From Candidatus Amarolinea dominans (GTDB taxonomy: Bacteria; Chloroflexota; Anaerolineae; SSC4; Amarolineaceae), in contig JADJYJ010000032.1 of the NCBI GenBank assembly GCA_016719785.1, forward strand, positions 49,766 to 113,765: a DNA stretch of 64,000 nucleotides. Direction: 5' to 3'. Numbering within the stretch: the stretch's first letter is position 1; each line of letters opens with the position of its first letter. The notes below the pieces were generated by a model. That model did not search any database and had not been told where the DNA came from. It worked only from the letters and a program-made list of their open reading frames with translations. The translations under genes and the position numbers were made by a program. Shown here piece after piece: positions 8,694 to 17,500 of this stretch.

Positions 8694-9700
8694 GCCCTTA
8701 CTCTTTCGGAAATAGGCGCCTGGCGTCCCAGTGTGTCAGCCACGCGCCGGATCGTTTCAGGCAGAGGGATAGCGGGCGCCCAACCAGTCAGGGCGCGCAA
8801 TTTACTCGTGTCGGGCACGCGGCGGCGCATGTCTTCAAAACCAGGGGCGTAGGCATCCGCGTAGGCGACAAATTGGATGCGCGGATCAGCGTCGGCGGGT
8901 GGAGCCTGCGGGAAAAGAACCTGCAGAATGAGGCGAGCCAGGTCGAGGATCGAAATCTCCTCGCTGCCGCCAATGTTGAAGACCTCCCCCGCGGTGTCAG
9001 GCCGGGCGGCCAGGGCCAGGGCGGCGCGCACCACGTCAGCCACATCGCAGAAGCAGCGGCTCTGTTGGCCGTCGCCATAGACAGTCAAAGGCTGCCCCGC
9101 CAGCGCCTGTGCGACCAGGCGCGGGATGACCATACCGTAGCGGCCAGTTTGCCGGGGGCCGATCGTGTTGAAAAAGCGCATGATCGTGACTGGCAACCCT
9201 TGCTCCTGGTAATAGGCCAGCCCCAGGAATTCATCCACCATCTTGCTGGCGGCATAGGCCCAGCGGCTCTTGTTGGTAGGGCCGAGGAGGACATCGTCGG
9301 CTTCGTTGAAGGGCACGCGGCTGCCTTTGCCATACACCTCCGAGGTCGAGGCGATCAACACGCGGGCACGATAGCGCGCGGCCGTGCGCAGAACCGCCTC
9401 GGTGCCCATGACATTGGTTTCGATGGTATGCACGGGCTGGCGCACAATCAGTTCCACGCCCACGGCCGCAGCCAGGTGAAAGACCAGGTCGCACTCGCTG
9501 GTCAGCCGATCGAGCACGATGTCGTTGGTGATCGAGTCAATGGCGAAATGGAAGGCCGGATGGCCGACAAGATGAGCGATATTCTCGAATCGGCCGGTTG
9601 ACAGGTTATCCATGATCGTGACGCGATGGTCGGCAGCCAGCAGCGCCTCGGCCAGGTGACTGCCAATAAAACCGGCGCCACCGGTAATCAATACACGCAC
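8690..9700 (-). CDS. NAD-dependent epimerase/dehydratase (extended SDR)
   Basis: 336 residues. N-terminal ITGGAGFIGSHLAEAL is the extended-SDR GxxGxxG motif; D(N)LSTG binds the NAD ribose; the catalytic YxxxK is in WAYAASKMVDEF, with the Ser/Thr in IASTSEVYG. The family covers UDP-glucose 4-epimerases, UDP-glucuronate decarboxylases and dTDP-glucose dehydratases. The STSEVYG and NTIGPRQTGRYGMVIPR blocks resemble the UDP-glucuronate decarboxylase/epimerase group, but the exact reaction is not decided. Middle gene of a sugar-nucleotide operon; its product is likely linked to the neighbouring 6-dehydrogenase. Confidence 0.87.
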   Translation of the reverse strand: MRVLITGGAGFIGSHLAEALLAADHRVTIMDNLSTGRFENIAHLVGHPAFHFAIDSITNDIVLDRLTSECDLVFHLAAAVGVELIVRQPVHTIETNVMGTEAVLRTAARYRARVLIASTSEVYGKGSRVPFNEADDVLLGPTNKSRWAYAASKMVDEFLGLAYYQEQGLPVTIMRFFNTIGPRQTGRYGMVIPRLVAQALAGQPLTVYGDGQQSRCFCDVADVVRAALALAARPDTAGEVFNIGGSEEISILDLARLILQVLFPQAPPADADPRIQFVAYADAYAPGFEDMRRRVPDTSKLRALTGWAPAIPLPETIRRVADTLGRQAPISERVRA

Positions 9701-9760
9701 ACAGCACCTCGTTTGTTGCAGAAGCCTGGGTTACGGTGCAGCACAGCCGACAGGTTGCGA

Positions 9761-10393
9761 CTAGCCCTGACCAGCCCGGCTCAGCTCTTCATCATGATAG
9801 TGAATCTGGCGCCCTTTGCCACGCGTGCCTCGGCGCAGGCGTGTCTCTTCATGTTCGCGCGCGATCTCGATCAGATCGAGCGGGTCAATGTCATCGGGCG
9901 CCGCCAACTCCAACTCCTGCACCGGCACCTCAGCCGGCCGCGCCCAGCCCAAGAAGTTCAGCAGAATGTGAACCCGTTTCGCAGGCGTGGTGGGGCCTTC
10001 GAAGATGCCCATGAGACCTTGCAGCGCGCCCGAACGGATACGCACGCGATCACCCGGCTGGAAGGGATGCGTGGGCAACCCGCCCTCGGCCCAGATGAGG
10101 TCCACCCGCTCACGGATGGCCTCGATCACCTCGTCCCCCACGATAGCTGGACGCCGTTCCACGGTGACAATGCCGCGAATCCCTGGCGTCCAGGCAATGG
10201 TGCGGTAGCCGGTGACGTCAAAATCAATACGGGCAAACAAATAGCTCGGAAAATAGGGCTGAGTGGTGCGCCCCGGGCGAGGGTGCAGCGACTTGAGGGT
10301 CGGCAGATAGGTCTCGACAGGGTGTCGGGCGAGAATCTCGGCAACCAGGTATTCAGCGTTCGGCTTGACATGCAGCGCGTACCAGTTTAACAA
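9761..10393 (-). CDS. NusG/RfaH-family transcription elongation factor (specialised paralogue)
   Basis: About 210 residues: an N-terminal NGN domain (NWYALHVKPNAEYLVAEIL through PGIRGIV) that contacts RNA polymerase, then a KOW motif (FQPGDRVRIRSGALQGLMGIF) and a charged C-terminal tail. NusG paralogues of this kind (RfaH, LoaP, UpxY) promote read-through of long polysaccharide or secondary-metabolite operons. I chose the TTG at 10393 because GGTGAGGG lies about 7 nt ahead of it; the frame stays open to 10420. It heads a minus-strand set with the SDR and UDP-sugar dehydrogenase 60 bp downstream, which fits operon-specific antitermination. The usual rplK/secE neighbours of housekeeping nusG are absent. 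Confidence 0.82.
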   Translation of the reverse strand: MLNWYALHVKPNAEYLVAEILARHPVETYLPTLKSLHPRPGRTTQPYFPSYLFARIDFDVTGYRTIAWTPGIRGIVTVERRPAIVGDEVIEAIRERVDLIWAEGGLPTHPFQPGDRVRIRSGALQGLMGIFEGPTTPAKRVHILLNFLGWARPAEVPVQELELAAPDDIDPLDLIEIAREHEETRLRRGTRGKGRQIHYHDEELSRAGQG

Positions 10394-10446
10394 AGGAACG
10401 CCCTCACCTAAGATGTGCAATCAAATTGCAGCATTAGTTTAACACA

Positions 10447-10482
10447 AACGGCCCTGCTTTCAAAAATGAACGTAGGGCCGTT
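10447..10482 (-). terminator. Hairpin downstream of the small membrane-protein gene
   Basis: Nine-bp arms AACGGCCCT (10447-10455) and AGGGCCGTT (10474-10482). On the minus strand the stem runs into TTTGTGTT. It lies 48 nt past the end of the small gene at 10530 and just upstream of the NusG-like gene. Confidence 0.5.
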
Positions 10483-10529
10483 GCTCATTTGGCGCTTTGT
10501 TGACCATTCGCTAGAATCAGCGCAGCGGG

Positions 10530-10679
10530 TCAGGCCAGGTGGCGACGTAGCCAGGCGACCGCGTAACTCAGCAGGGGACGGCTATCCTGGGGCGGGTCCG
10601 CCTCCTGTACGACGTCATCGTCAGGCAGAAATGTCCAGGCTAACAAAATAATAACAGCACTCAGAATCAGCCACGGCAT
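10530..10679 (-). CDS. Small single-pass membrane protein
   Basis: 49 residues, starting at the ATG at 10679 because GGAGGAAAC lies 5-8 nt ahead of it on the minus strand; the frame runs further upstream without another ribosome site. An N-terminal hydrophobic helix (PWLILSAVIILLAWTFL) is followed by an acidic stretch (PDDDVVQEADP) and a basic end. No family recognised. Followed by a terminator-like hairpin and then the NusG-like gene, so it could be a separate unit. Confidence 0.55.
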   Translation of the reverse strand: MPWLILSAVIILLAWTFLPDDDVVQEADPPQDSRPLLSYAVAWLRRHLA

Positions 10680-10993
10680 GTTGTGTTTCCTCCTGGTATG
10701 ATCAGTATCTCGTTGTCGCATGCAGAGGTGAAACGAGTATGAATTTCATGCGTCAGTTGCCTGACAGTTCTTTCATCTATGATGCTAAAGTATGAGGCCA
10801 AAGTTTTTCATGCTTTGGGCTTTTCGGGGACCGATTGTACTGCAAGCGGGCACGAATTGCGCCTGTTTCCTCAGGCGGAAAAGCGAAGTCTATTCCCGCT
10901 TGCAGTATATCACAACGAATAGCCGTGCGGGCTGGTTCCCTGCCTGGCGCCATGAACAGACGTAATTGGATTAAGGTTGAGTGAGTAACCGTT
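10680..10993. other. Intergenic region with a two-tier hairpin
   Basis: 314 bp without a supported gene. Its main content is the nested inverted repeat at 10838-10907. The far right (10910-10993) leads into the MoaD-like gene and shows no clear promoter. Confidence 0.5.
10838..10907. repeat. Nested inverted repeat / structured element
   Basis: Outer arms of 13 bp: TACTGCAAGCGGG at 10838-10850 and its complement at 10895-10907. Inside, CGCCTG (10860-10865) pairs with CAGGCG (10872-10877) around a 6-nt loop. About 70 bp in all, symmetrical enough to fold from either strand; could be a dispersed repeat or a small structured RNA. Confidence 0.5.
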
Positions 10994-11344
10994 ATGGAGA
11001 TCAACATCAAACTGGGCGAACCCCTGTGGCGGGCTGTCGGTCAGCGCCGCGTGCAGATTGCGTGGTCGGACGATAGCCCGCCGACTATTGCCGACCTCCT
11101 GGCCTATCTGCAAGGCAACTATGCCGGTTTTGCACAGGCGCTGGCGACGGTGGATGGCATCACGCATGTCAACCCCTATCAGTTCTTCATTGACTCGCGT
11201 ATTGTGACTGCGCAGGCTATCGGCTCGCGGCGCTTGCGAGCCGGGGAGACCGTGTATATTTTCCTGCCGGCGGCCGGCGGCTGGGACTGCGCACCGCTGC
11301 CGCGCAGCTTTTTGCTCATTCCACCCCTGTCCATTCCGGGATAA
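10994..11344 (+). CDS. MoaD/ThiS-like ubiquitin-fold protein with a C-terminal extension
   Basis: 116 residues. Beta-grasp features: SPPTIADLLAYLQ, then RRLRAGETVYIFLPAAGG, the usual MoaD/ThiS ending with the di-glycine at residues 95-96. In the family that di-glycine is the C-terminus and is adenylated and thiocarboxylated to carry sulfur to molybdopterin, thiamin or other products. Here 20 more residues (tryptophan first, then hydrophobic) follow, so the protein would need trimming to act as a sulfur carrier. No moeB/thiF-like or JAMM protease gene is adjacent. A frameshift at the di-glycine is the alternative. Confidence 0.72.
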   Translation: MEINIKLGEPLWRAVGQRRVQIAWSDDSPPTIADLLAYLQGNYAGFAQALATVDGITHVNPYQFFIDSRIVTAQAIGSRRLRAGETVYIFLPAAGGWDCAPLPRSFLLIPPLSIPG

Positions 11345-11513
11345 GCTTTCCGAACCGGGCTTTTCAAGGTAGGTTTTCTTGGCAAACACGGTACCCTTCG
11401 CATATTGAGCCGGAAACGGGTTGAGGTCATACTAGCGCCAGTGTCACTCGCGAGGTCGGCCTGTCTTGGGCAGACACGCCACACATGGGGTACACACGCA
11501 GGGCATCGGACGT

Positions 11514-12236
11514 ATGATCATCTTCCTACGTTTACTATTGGGTCATCTGGTTGGCGATTTTGCGCTTCAGACCGGCAAAGTTGCCCGTGGCAAGTTGGGC
11601 GGCTGGCGCGGACTTCTGATCCACGCCGGGCTGGTGACGTTTTCCATGCTCTGCTTTGGCGCCGGCGCGTTTGCCGGATGGCTTCCGTGCATACTGGCAC
11701 TCGGCGTCGCCCATCTTTTGATTGACAGCGTGCGCACGTTCCTCGTTCGCGGCTTGCCCCCGCAGCGAGGGCTGCTCTATCTCGCCGCCGACCAAACAGC
11801 GCACATCCTGACCCTGCTGGCTACCACTGTCTGGGGCGCGCAGGTGCCGTGGCACGACTTGTGGCGACCGCCGCAGTTTGCGCTCAATGTTTCGGAAGGT
11901 CAACTGCTGGGGCTGTCTTGCCTGATCTTGCTGGTGTGGGTCGAGCCGGTCGTGGAGATGGAAATCCTGCGCGCCATGACGGTCGGCATACCAGCCGTCA
12001 GGCCAACCATTCACCCTGTGGATCGCATCCTCGGCGCGCTCGAACGTCTGCTTTTGCTGAATCTGCTGCTGATTGGTTTCGTTGGCCTGGCGCCCCTGGT
12101 GCTCGTCCCGCGCCTGGTCATTTATCGAACGCTGGGCAACCTGCGCCAGGAGCCATTGTTCAGTTTAGCCCTCATTCGCGCCAGCACCAGCGCCCTCTTC
12201 GTTGTTGCCATGACGTTCTGCCTCTATCTGCTCTAA
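11514..12236 (+). CDS. DUF3307 membrane protein
   Basis: 240 residues. The N-terminus LRLLLGHLVGDFALQTGKVARGK and the later HLLIDSVRT and YLAADQTAHI are the conserved blocks of DUF3307, a small polytopic membrane family of unknown function; the H-D-Q residues in the first block and the H-D in the second are kept. The C-terminal half adds about three more hydrophobic segments. Start taken at ATG 11514, where family similarity begins; the frame opens slightly earlier (11466). Converges with glgA, 19 bp apart. Confidence 0.75.
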   Translation: MIIFLRLLLGHLVGDFALQTGKVARGKLGGWRGLLIHAGLVTFSMLCFGAGAFAGWLPCILALGVAHLLIDSVRTFLVRGLPPQRGLLYLAADQTAHILTLLATTVWGAQVPWHDLWRPPQFALNVSEGQLLGLSCLILLVWVEPVVEMEILRAMTVGIPAVRPTIHPVDRILGALERLLLLNLLLIGFVGLAPLVLVPRLVIYRTLGNLRQEPLFSLALIRASTSALFVVAMTFCLYLL

Positions 12237-12255
12237 CACGCCAAAGCATCAATCG

Positions 12256-13731
12256 TCACGCCTGTCGGTTGCGCAGCGCCTTGTCATACAGATTTTCGTA
12301 GGCGTGGGCGCTCTTCTCCCAGGAATAGTCCTGCGCCATCGCCTGTTGGATCATCTGGTTGAGGTGATGCTTGCGATCGTAATAGGTGCTGACGGCCCAA
12401 CCGACCGTGTCGAAAATGGCGCGTGGGGTTGGCTGCCAGAATTTGAAGCCGGTGCCCGTGCCGGTGGCTTCGTTGTACTGCTCGACGGTGTCGTCGAGGC
12501 CGCCGGTGGCGCGCACGATGGGCAGCGTGCCATACTTCAGCGAATAGATTTGATTCAGGCCGCACGGCTCGAACAGCGATGGCATGATGAAAAAGTCGGC
12601 GCCGGCCTCGATCAAGTGGGCGGCGGGGTTGCTGTAGCCGATGTAGGCGCCGATGCGGCCAGGATGGCGCGCCGCGGCCGAGCGGAAAAAGGCTTCCAGG
12701 CCAGGGTCGCCCGAACCGAGAATGGCGAACTGAACTTGCATCGAGGAGACGATGTCCTCGATGGCCTGCGCCAACAAATCAAGCCCCTTCTGCGCCGCCA
12801 GACGACTGACGACACCCACAATCGGCACGTACGAGTTGACTTCCAGGCCCATCTGACGCTGCAGCTCAGCCTTGCACGCGGCTTTGCCCGACAGGTCGTG
12901 CGGCCAGAAGTGCGCGGGAATCAGCGTGTCCACGGCCGGGTTCCATTCGGTGTAGTCCACGCCGTTGAGGATGCCCACATAGTTGTCGCCGCGGCCGTTG
13001 AGGTAGAGCGCCATGCCATGCGAGAGCGCGGGCGTGCGCGTCTCCCGCGCATAGGTGGGGCTGACCGTGTTGACCACGTCTGCGTATTGAATGCCGCCCT
13101 TGAGGAAGTTGACGCGGCCATGGTCTTCGAGCTTGTCGGCGGTGAAATTGCCCCGCTGCAAGCCCAGGTAGTCATAACAACTGGCGTCATAGTTGCCCTG
13201 GTAGGCGACATTGTGAATCGTCAGGACACTGGCCGCGCCGCTCAAGATGGGATCGTTCCAGTGCCAGATCTTGAGAAAGGCCGGGGCCAGGGCCGTGTGC
13301 CAGTCGTGACAATGCACGATGTCCGGCTTGAAGTCGAGTTCAACGCACAACTGCAAAGCGGCCCGCGTGAGGAAGCCAAAACGGAAGGGATTGTCCAGGT
13401 AATCGTTGTAGTTAGCATCGTGATAGAGGCCAGGACGATCAAAGTAGCGCGTGAAATCCACAAAAAAGGTCGGTACACCGTCATTACTGGCGGTATAAAT
13501 GCTGCACCACTCCTGCGTGTTGCCCATCCAGACCCCCATTGGGCTGAGGAAGGGGCGCAGGCCAAATTTTTGCTCGTCAATGCTGCTGTATTTGGGCATC
13601 ACCACGATGACCTCGTGCCCCAACGCACGTAACGCCTTCGGCAAGGCGCCGGCGACATCCGCCAGGCCGCCCGTCTTGGCGTAGGGAACACATTCAGCGG
13701 CGATCATCACAATTTTCAGTTGAGACGGCAT
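12256..13731 (-). CDS. glgA: Glycogen synthase (ADP-glucose type, GT5)
   Basis: 491 residues. N-terminal KIVMIAAECVPYAKTGGLADVAGALPKAL contains the KTGGL motif that binds ADP-glucose, and the C-terminal half has the second lobe with IMPSLFEPCGLNQIYSLKYGTLPIVRATGGL, including the E-x7-E-like retaining-transferase motif. The enzyme extends alpha-1,4-glucan chains from ADP-glucose. Start chosen at 13731 because AAAGGA lies 8-10 nt upstream; an earlier Met (13749) would place that site inside the gene. No other glg genes are next to it. A promoter is visible at 13780-13808. Confidence 0.95.
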   Translation of the reverse strand: MPSQLKIVMIAAECVPYAKTGGLADVAGALPKALRALGHEVIVVMPKYSSIDEQKFGLRPFLSPMGVWMGNTQEWCSIYTASNDGVPTFFVDFTRYFDRPGLYHDANYNDYLDNPFRFGFLTRAALQLCVELDFKPDIVHCHDWHTALAPAFLKIWHWNDPILSGAASVLTIHNVAYQGNYDASCYDYLGLQRGNFTADKLEDHGRVNFLKGGIQYADVVNTVSPTYARETRTPALSHGMALYLNGRGDNYVGILNGVDYTEWNPAVDTLIPAHFWPHDLSGKAACKAELQRQMGLEVNSYVPIVGVVSRLAAQKGLDLLAQAIEDIVSSMQVQFAILGSGDPGLEAFFRSAAARHPGRIGAYIGYSNPAAHLIEAGADFFIMPSLFEPCGLNQIYSLKYGTLPIVRATGGLDDTVEQYNEATGTGTGFKFWQPTPRAIFDTVGWAVSTYYDRKHHLNQMIQQAMAQDYSWEKSAHAYENLYDKALRNRQA

Positions 13732-13779
13732 GAAAAAAAGTCCTTTCACGAACAGGGTTGTTGGCCGGAGGAAGCCAAA

Positions 13780-13808
13780 ATTGTAGCACGGCCAAGAGAG
13801 GCGAGCAA
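13780..13808 (-). promoter_or_regulatory. Probable glgA promoter
   Basis: Reading the minus strand: TTGCTC (13808-13803), 17-nt spacer, TACAAT (13785-13780), about 50 nt ahead of the glgA start. Confidence 0.5.
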
Positions 13809-13832
13809 TTCGCCCAATCAGGAAATTCCGTA

Positions 13833-13852
13833 GCGCCGAACGAGTTCGGCGC
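13833..13852 (-). terminator. Hairpin after the thioesterase gene
   Basis: Nine-bp arms GCGCCGAAC (13833-13841) and GTTCGGCGC (13844-13852) with a 2-nt centre, 7 nt past the stop of the thioesterase. No U-run follows, so termination is a weak guess; it may instead be a protein-binding palindrome upstream of glgA. Confidence 0.35.
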
Positions 13853-13859
13853 CGGCAGG

Positions 13860-14306
13860 TCAGCCGCCGCCGCTCGCGCGCTCACGATTGAGCACCGCCA
13901 GCGTGAGCCGCGCAATGCAAACCGGTTGATCCTGCTCATTGCTGATGCGAATATCCCAGATGTGCGTCGTGACCCCGATGTGCAGCGGACGCGCAACCCC
14001 AATCACAAAGCCGCTGCGCGTGGGGCGGACGTGGTTGGCGTTGATCTCCAAACCCACGACCATCTTCTGGCGCGGGTCAATGCACAGGGTGCCCGCCACG
14101 CTGCCCAGCGTCTCAGCCAGCGTCACGTTAGCGCCGCCGTGCAAGATGCCGGCCGGCTGCACAGTGCGCTCATCCACCGGCATACGTGCCTTGAGATAGT
14201 CGTCACCCACTTCCAGGAACTCGATACCGATGTGCTGTGACATCGTGCGCGTGGATAGCGCGTTGAGGGCGTCCGGCGTGGCCGGTGTAAGCCAGATGGG
14301 CATCAT
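13860..14306 (-). CDS. PaaI-family hotdog-fold thioesterase
   Basis: 148 residues. It has the hotdog signature ILHGGANVTLAETLGSVAG with the HGG motif and downstream acidic residue used by PaaI/YigI-type acyl-CoA thioesterases, plus VGLEINANHVRPTRSG, which lines the CoA site. Likely cleaves an aromatic or medium acyl-CoA thioester. Starts at 14306 (or the next Met at 14303); CCGAGGAG lies just upstream. The frame stays open far upstream to 14471, without a ribosome site. Confidence 0.85.
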   Translation of the reverse strand: MMPIWLTPATPDALNALSTRTMSQHIGIEFLEVGDDYLKARMPVDERTVQPAGILHGGANVTLAETLGSVAGTLCIDPRQKMVVGLEINANHVRPTRSGFVIGVARPLHIGVTTHIWDIRISNEQDQPVCIARLTLAVLNRERASGGG

Positions 14307-14438
14307 TGTACTCCTCGGTCGGTCAGGCTGGCGGGCGTTGCTTTCCGTTGTACCTACGCATGCGCCAAGCATACCGCAGATGACGCCGCCGGGCAAATGC
14401 TGGCGGAACGCTGGCGCTTGGTGCGCCCGCCAGGTGTC

Positions 14439-14467
14439 TTGACATTCCACCGGTTCGCCCATACAAT
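14439..14467 (+). promoter_or_regulatory. Promoter for the large secreted protein at 14550
   Basis: TTGACA (14439-14444), 17-nt spacer, TACAAT (14462-14467). Predicted start near 14474, leaving a leader of about 76 nt. Confidence 0.65.
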
Positions 14468-14549
14468 TCATGTGTCAACCTGCTGCTCCGCACCACGACC
14501 CTCGTGCCTCAAACGACGGGTACCCACGCAGGTTGTCAAGGAGCATCCT

Positions 14550-17500
14550 ATGTCACATCGGTTTCGCACGCACCCTGTTATGCCTGCACCTCGACCGTTG
14601 AGTAGCCGGCACACGCACCTGTCATTGATCTGGCTGACACTCTGCCTCCTGATGGCCCTGCTGCTCAGCATGACCCCCACCGCCACACAAGCCGATCAGG
14701 CGCCGGCCAACCGTGCGCCCTCACCCGGTGCGCCGCCGCCGGAAATCGCCCTCTCGGTCAAGAATGACACCTCAGCCCCATTGCGTCAACTGGCGTCGGT
14801 GTCGCAGACCGAGCACAAGATCGTCGCCCAACCCTTACTCCCCCTCCCCAAGGGCCAGGCTGGCGCCAAGACCCGTGTGTTCACGACCGATGCCGCCCTC
14901 CAAATCGCCCCGGTCGGCGCCGAGCGGCTGCCAGGCCCCCTGCGCAGTTTCGAGGGCATTGGCAATGTGGACAGGCTGCTGCCGCCTGACACCAACGGCG
15001 ATGTCGGCCCCAACCACTACGTGCAGTTCGTCAACATTTCGTTTGCCGTCTTCAGCAAGAACGGCGACCTGCTCTTTGGCCCCGTCAATGAGGCCACCCT
15101 CTTCGCGGGCTTTGGCACCGGCTGCGAACAGTACGACAGCGGCGATCCGATTGCCCTCTACGATCATCTGGCCGACCGCTGGCTGCTCAGTTACATGGCT
15201 TGGCCCAATGCCCTGCCGGGCGATGTCTACCAGTGTATTGCCATTTCTCAGAGCGGCGATCCCCTGGGCGCCTGGCACCGCTATGCCTTTCTCGTCAAAC
15301 GTGACAAGTTCAACGACTACCCCAAGCTCGGCGTCTGGCCGGATGCCTACTACATGACGGCCAATCTTTTCACCAACATCAGCTTTGCCGGCGCCGGCGT
15401 CTGGGCGTTCGAGCGCCTGCAAATGCTGCAAGGGCTGCCCGCGCGCCTGGTACACTTCGATCTCGCCAGCGTCAACCCCGACTTTGGCGGCATCCTGCCG
15501 GCGGACCTGGACGGCCCGCCGCCGCCCGCAGGCGCCCCTGGCTATTTCGCCGAAGTGGACGACGCAGGCTGGATCGGTCCGCAGGATGCCCTGCGCCTGT
15601 GGGAGTTTCATGTGGATTGGACCGCACCCAGCAGTTCCACCTTTGGCCAGGCCGGCCAGCCGAATCTGATTCTGCCGACCGCGGCCTGGACGCCCCTGCC
15701 GTGCGTCGGCGTCACGCGTAACTGCATTCCGCAGCCAGGCGCGGGGGACGACGCCTACCTGGATGCCATTGGCGACCGCTTGATGCACCGCCTGGTCTAC
15801 CGCAATTTCGGCGATCATGCCACGCTGCTCGCCAATCATACCGTGGACGCCGGCAATGGCCGCGCCGGCATCCGCTGGTACGAACTGCGCCGCACGGCAA
15901 GCGCCTGGGAAATCTATCAACAGGGCACTTATGCTGGCGATTGGTCGGGCAGCACAGCCCACCGCTGGATGGCGAGCATGGCCATGGACGGCCAGGGCAA
16001 CCTGGCCATCGGCTACACCGCGTCCAGCCCCACGGTCTATCCGTCCGTGCGCTACATTGGTCGCCGCGCCGAAGATCCGCTGAACACGCTGCCGCGCTTG
16101 GAAACCTCCTTCATGGAAGGCGGCGGGTCTCAGGCCTCCGAATCCTCACGCTGGGGCGATTACAGCATGATGTCCGTGGACCCGACCGATGATTGCACCC
16201 TCTGGTACACCAGTGAATACTACCCGGCAACCACCGGCTATGAGTGGCACACGCGCATCGGCGCCTTCCAGTTTGCCGACTGTCCCAGCGCGCCGCATGG
16301 CAGCCTGTCCGGCGTTGTGACCGATGCCGAAACCGCGCAGCCACTCAGCGGCGCCCTGGTCAACCTCAGTGGGTATATCGCTTTCAGTGATGCCGCTGGT
16401 CAATATCAGTTTGTCGCCCTGCCGGCTGGCAGCTACACCTTGCAGGCTTCGGCCTACGGCCACGCCAACGGCACAGCACCAGTGACGATTAGCGATGGCG
16501 CCACCACCACGCAGGACATTGCCCTCACCCCGCTGCCCGCGACCATCGTCTCCGGCCATGTCACCGATGCGTCCCTGCGCGAGGGTCAGCCGCTCTACGC
16601 GCGCCTGCAGTTCTCGACGCCTGGCTACACCCGCACCGTCTACAGCAATCCGCAAACCGGCGCGTACCAGGTCAACCTGCTGCGCGGGGCCGCTTACCAG
16701 GTGGTGGTCACCGCCGTCGGCAACGGCTATCAAACGGCCACGCGCACCATCACCCCCACCGTGGCCAGCGTCACGCAGGACTTTGCCTTGCCGGTGGACG
16801 CCACGTGCAGCGCATTGGGCTACGGTCGCAGCCTTGTCTATTCCGAGGATTTCGAAGACGACGACGGCGGTTACACCACCCAGGGCGCCACCTCTTGGGC
16901 CTGGGGTCAACCCAACAGCGGCCCCGGCCGCGCGCATTCAGGGCTTAAGGTGTGGGCCACCAATCCGAACGGCGCCTATCTCAACGGCGAAGATGGCTAC
17001 GTCGTCTCGCCAGACATTGACCTGAGCGCATACGCCGGCTCAGCCCTCTTCATTTCCTGGTGGCAATACCTGCAGTCCGAACGCGGCTATGACTTTGCCC
17101 GCGTCGCGGTCAGTAACGACGGCGGCATCACGTGGAGCAAGGTGTACGGCGAGGTGTCTGGCAACGTGGATCTGGCCTGGGCCGAACATTTTGTGAGCCT
17201 GGGCGCCGACTATGCCGTGCGCAACTTCCGCATCCGTTTCATCTTCCGCACGGATTACTCGGTTGTCGGTCCTGGCTGGTACATGGATGATGTGGGCATC
17301 GAAGTTGTCCCACTGCCCCCAACGACCACCGTCTACACCCAGAACTTCGAGACCAATGATGGCGGTTTTATCAAGACCTCCGTGCGTGGCGCCAGCAGTT
17401 GGGCCTGGGGTACGCCGACCAACGGCCCAGGTCGGGCGCACTCCGGCAGCAAGGTCTGGGCTACCAGCCTGGCCGGCAACTACACCGATCGCGAGGATGG

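Noticed and set aside
12304..13632. Long plus-strand open frame opposite glgA
   Set aside because: Shadow of glgA in a high-GC gene; the minus-strand protein has the full GT5 motifs.
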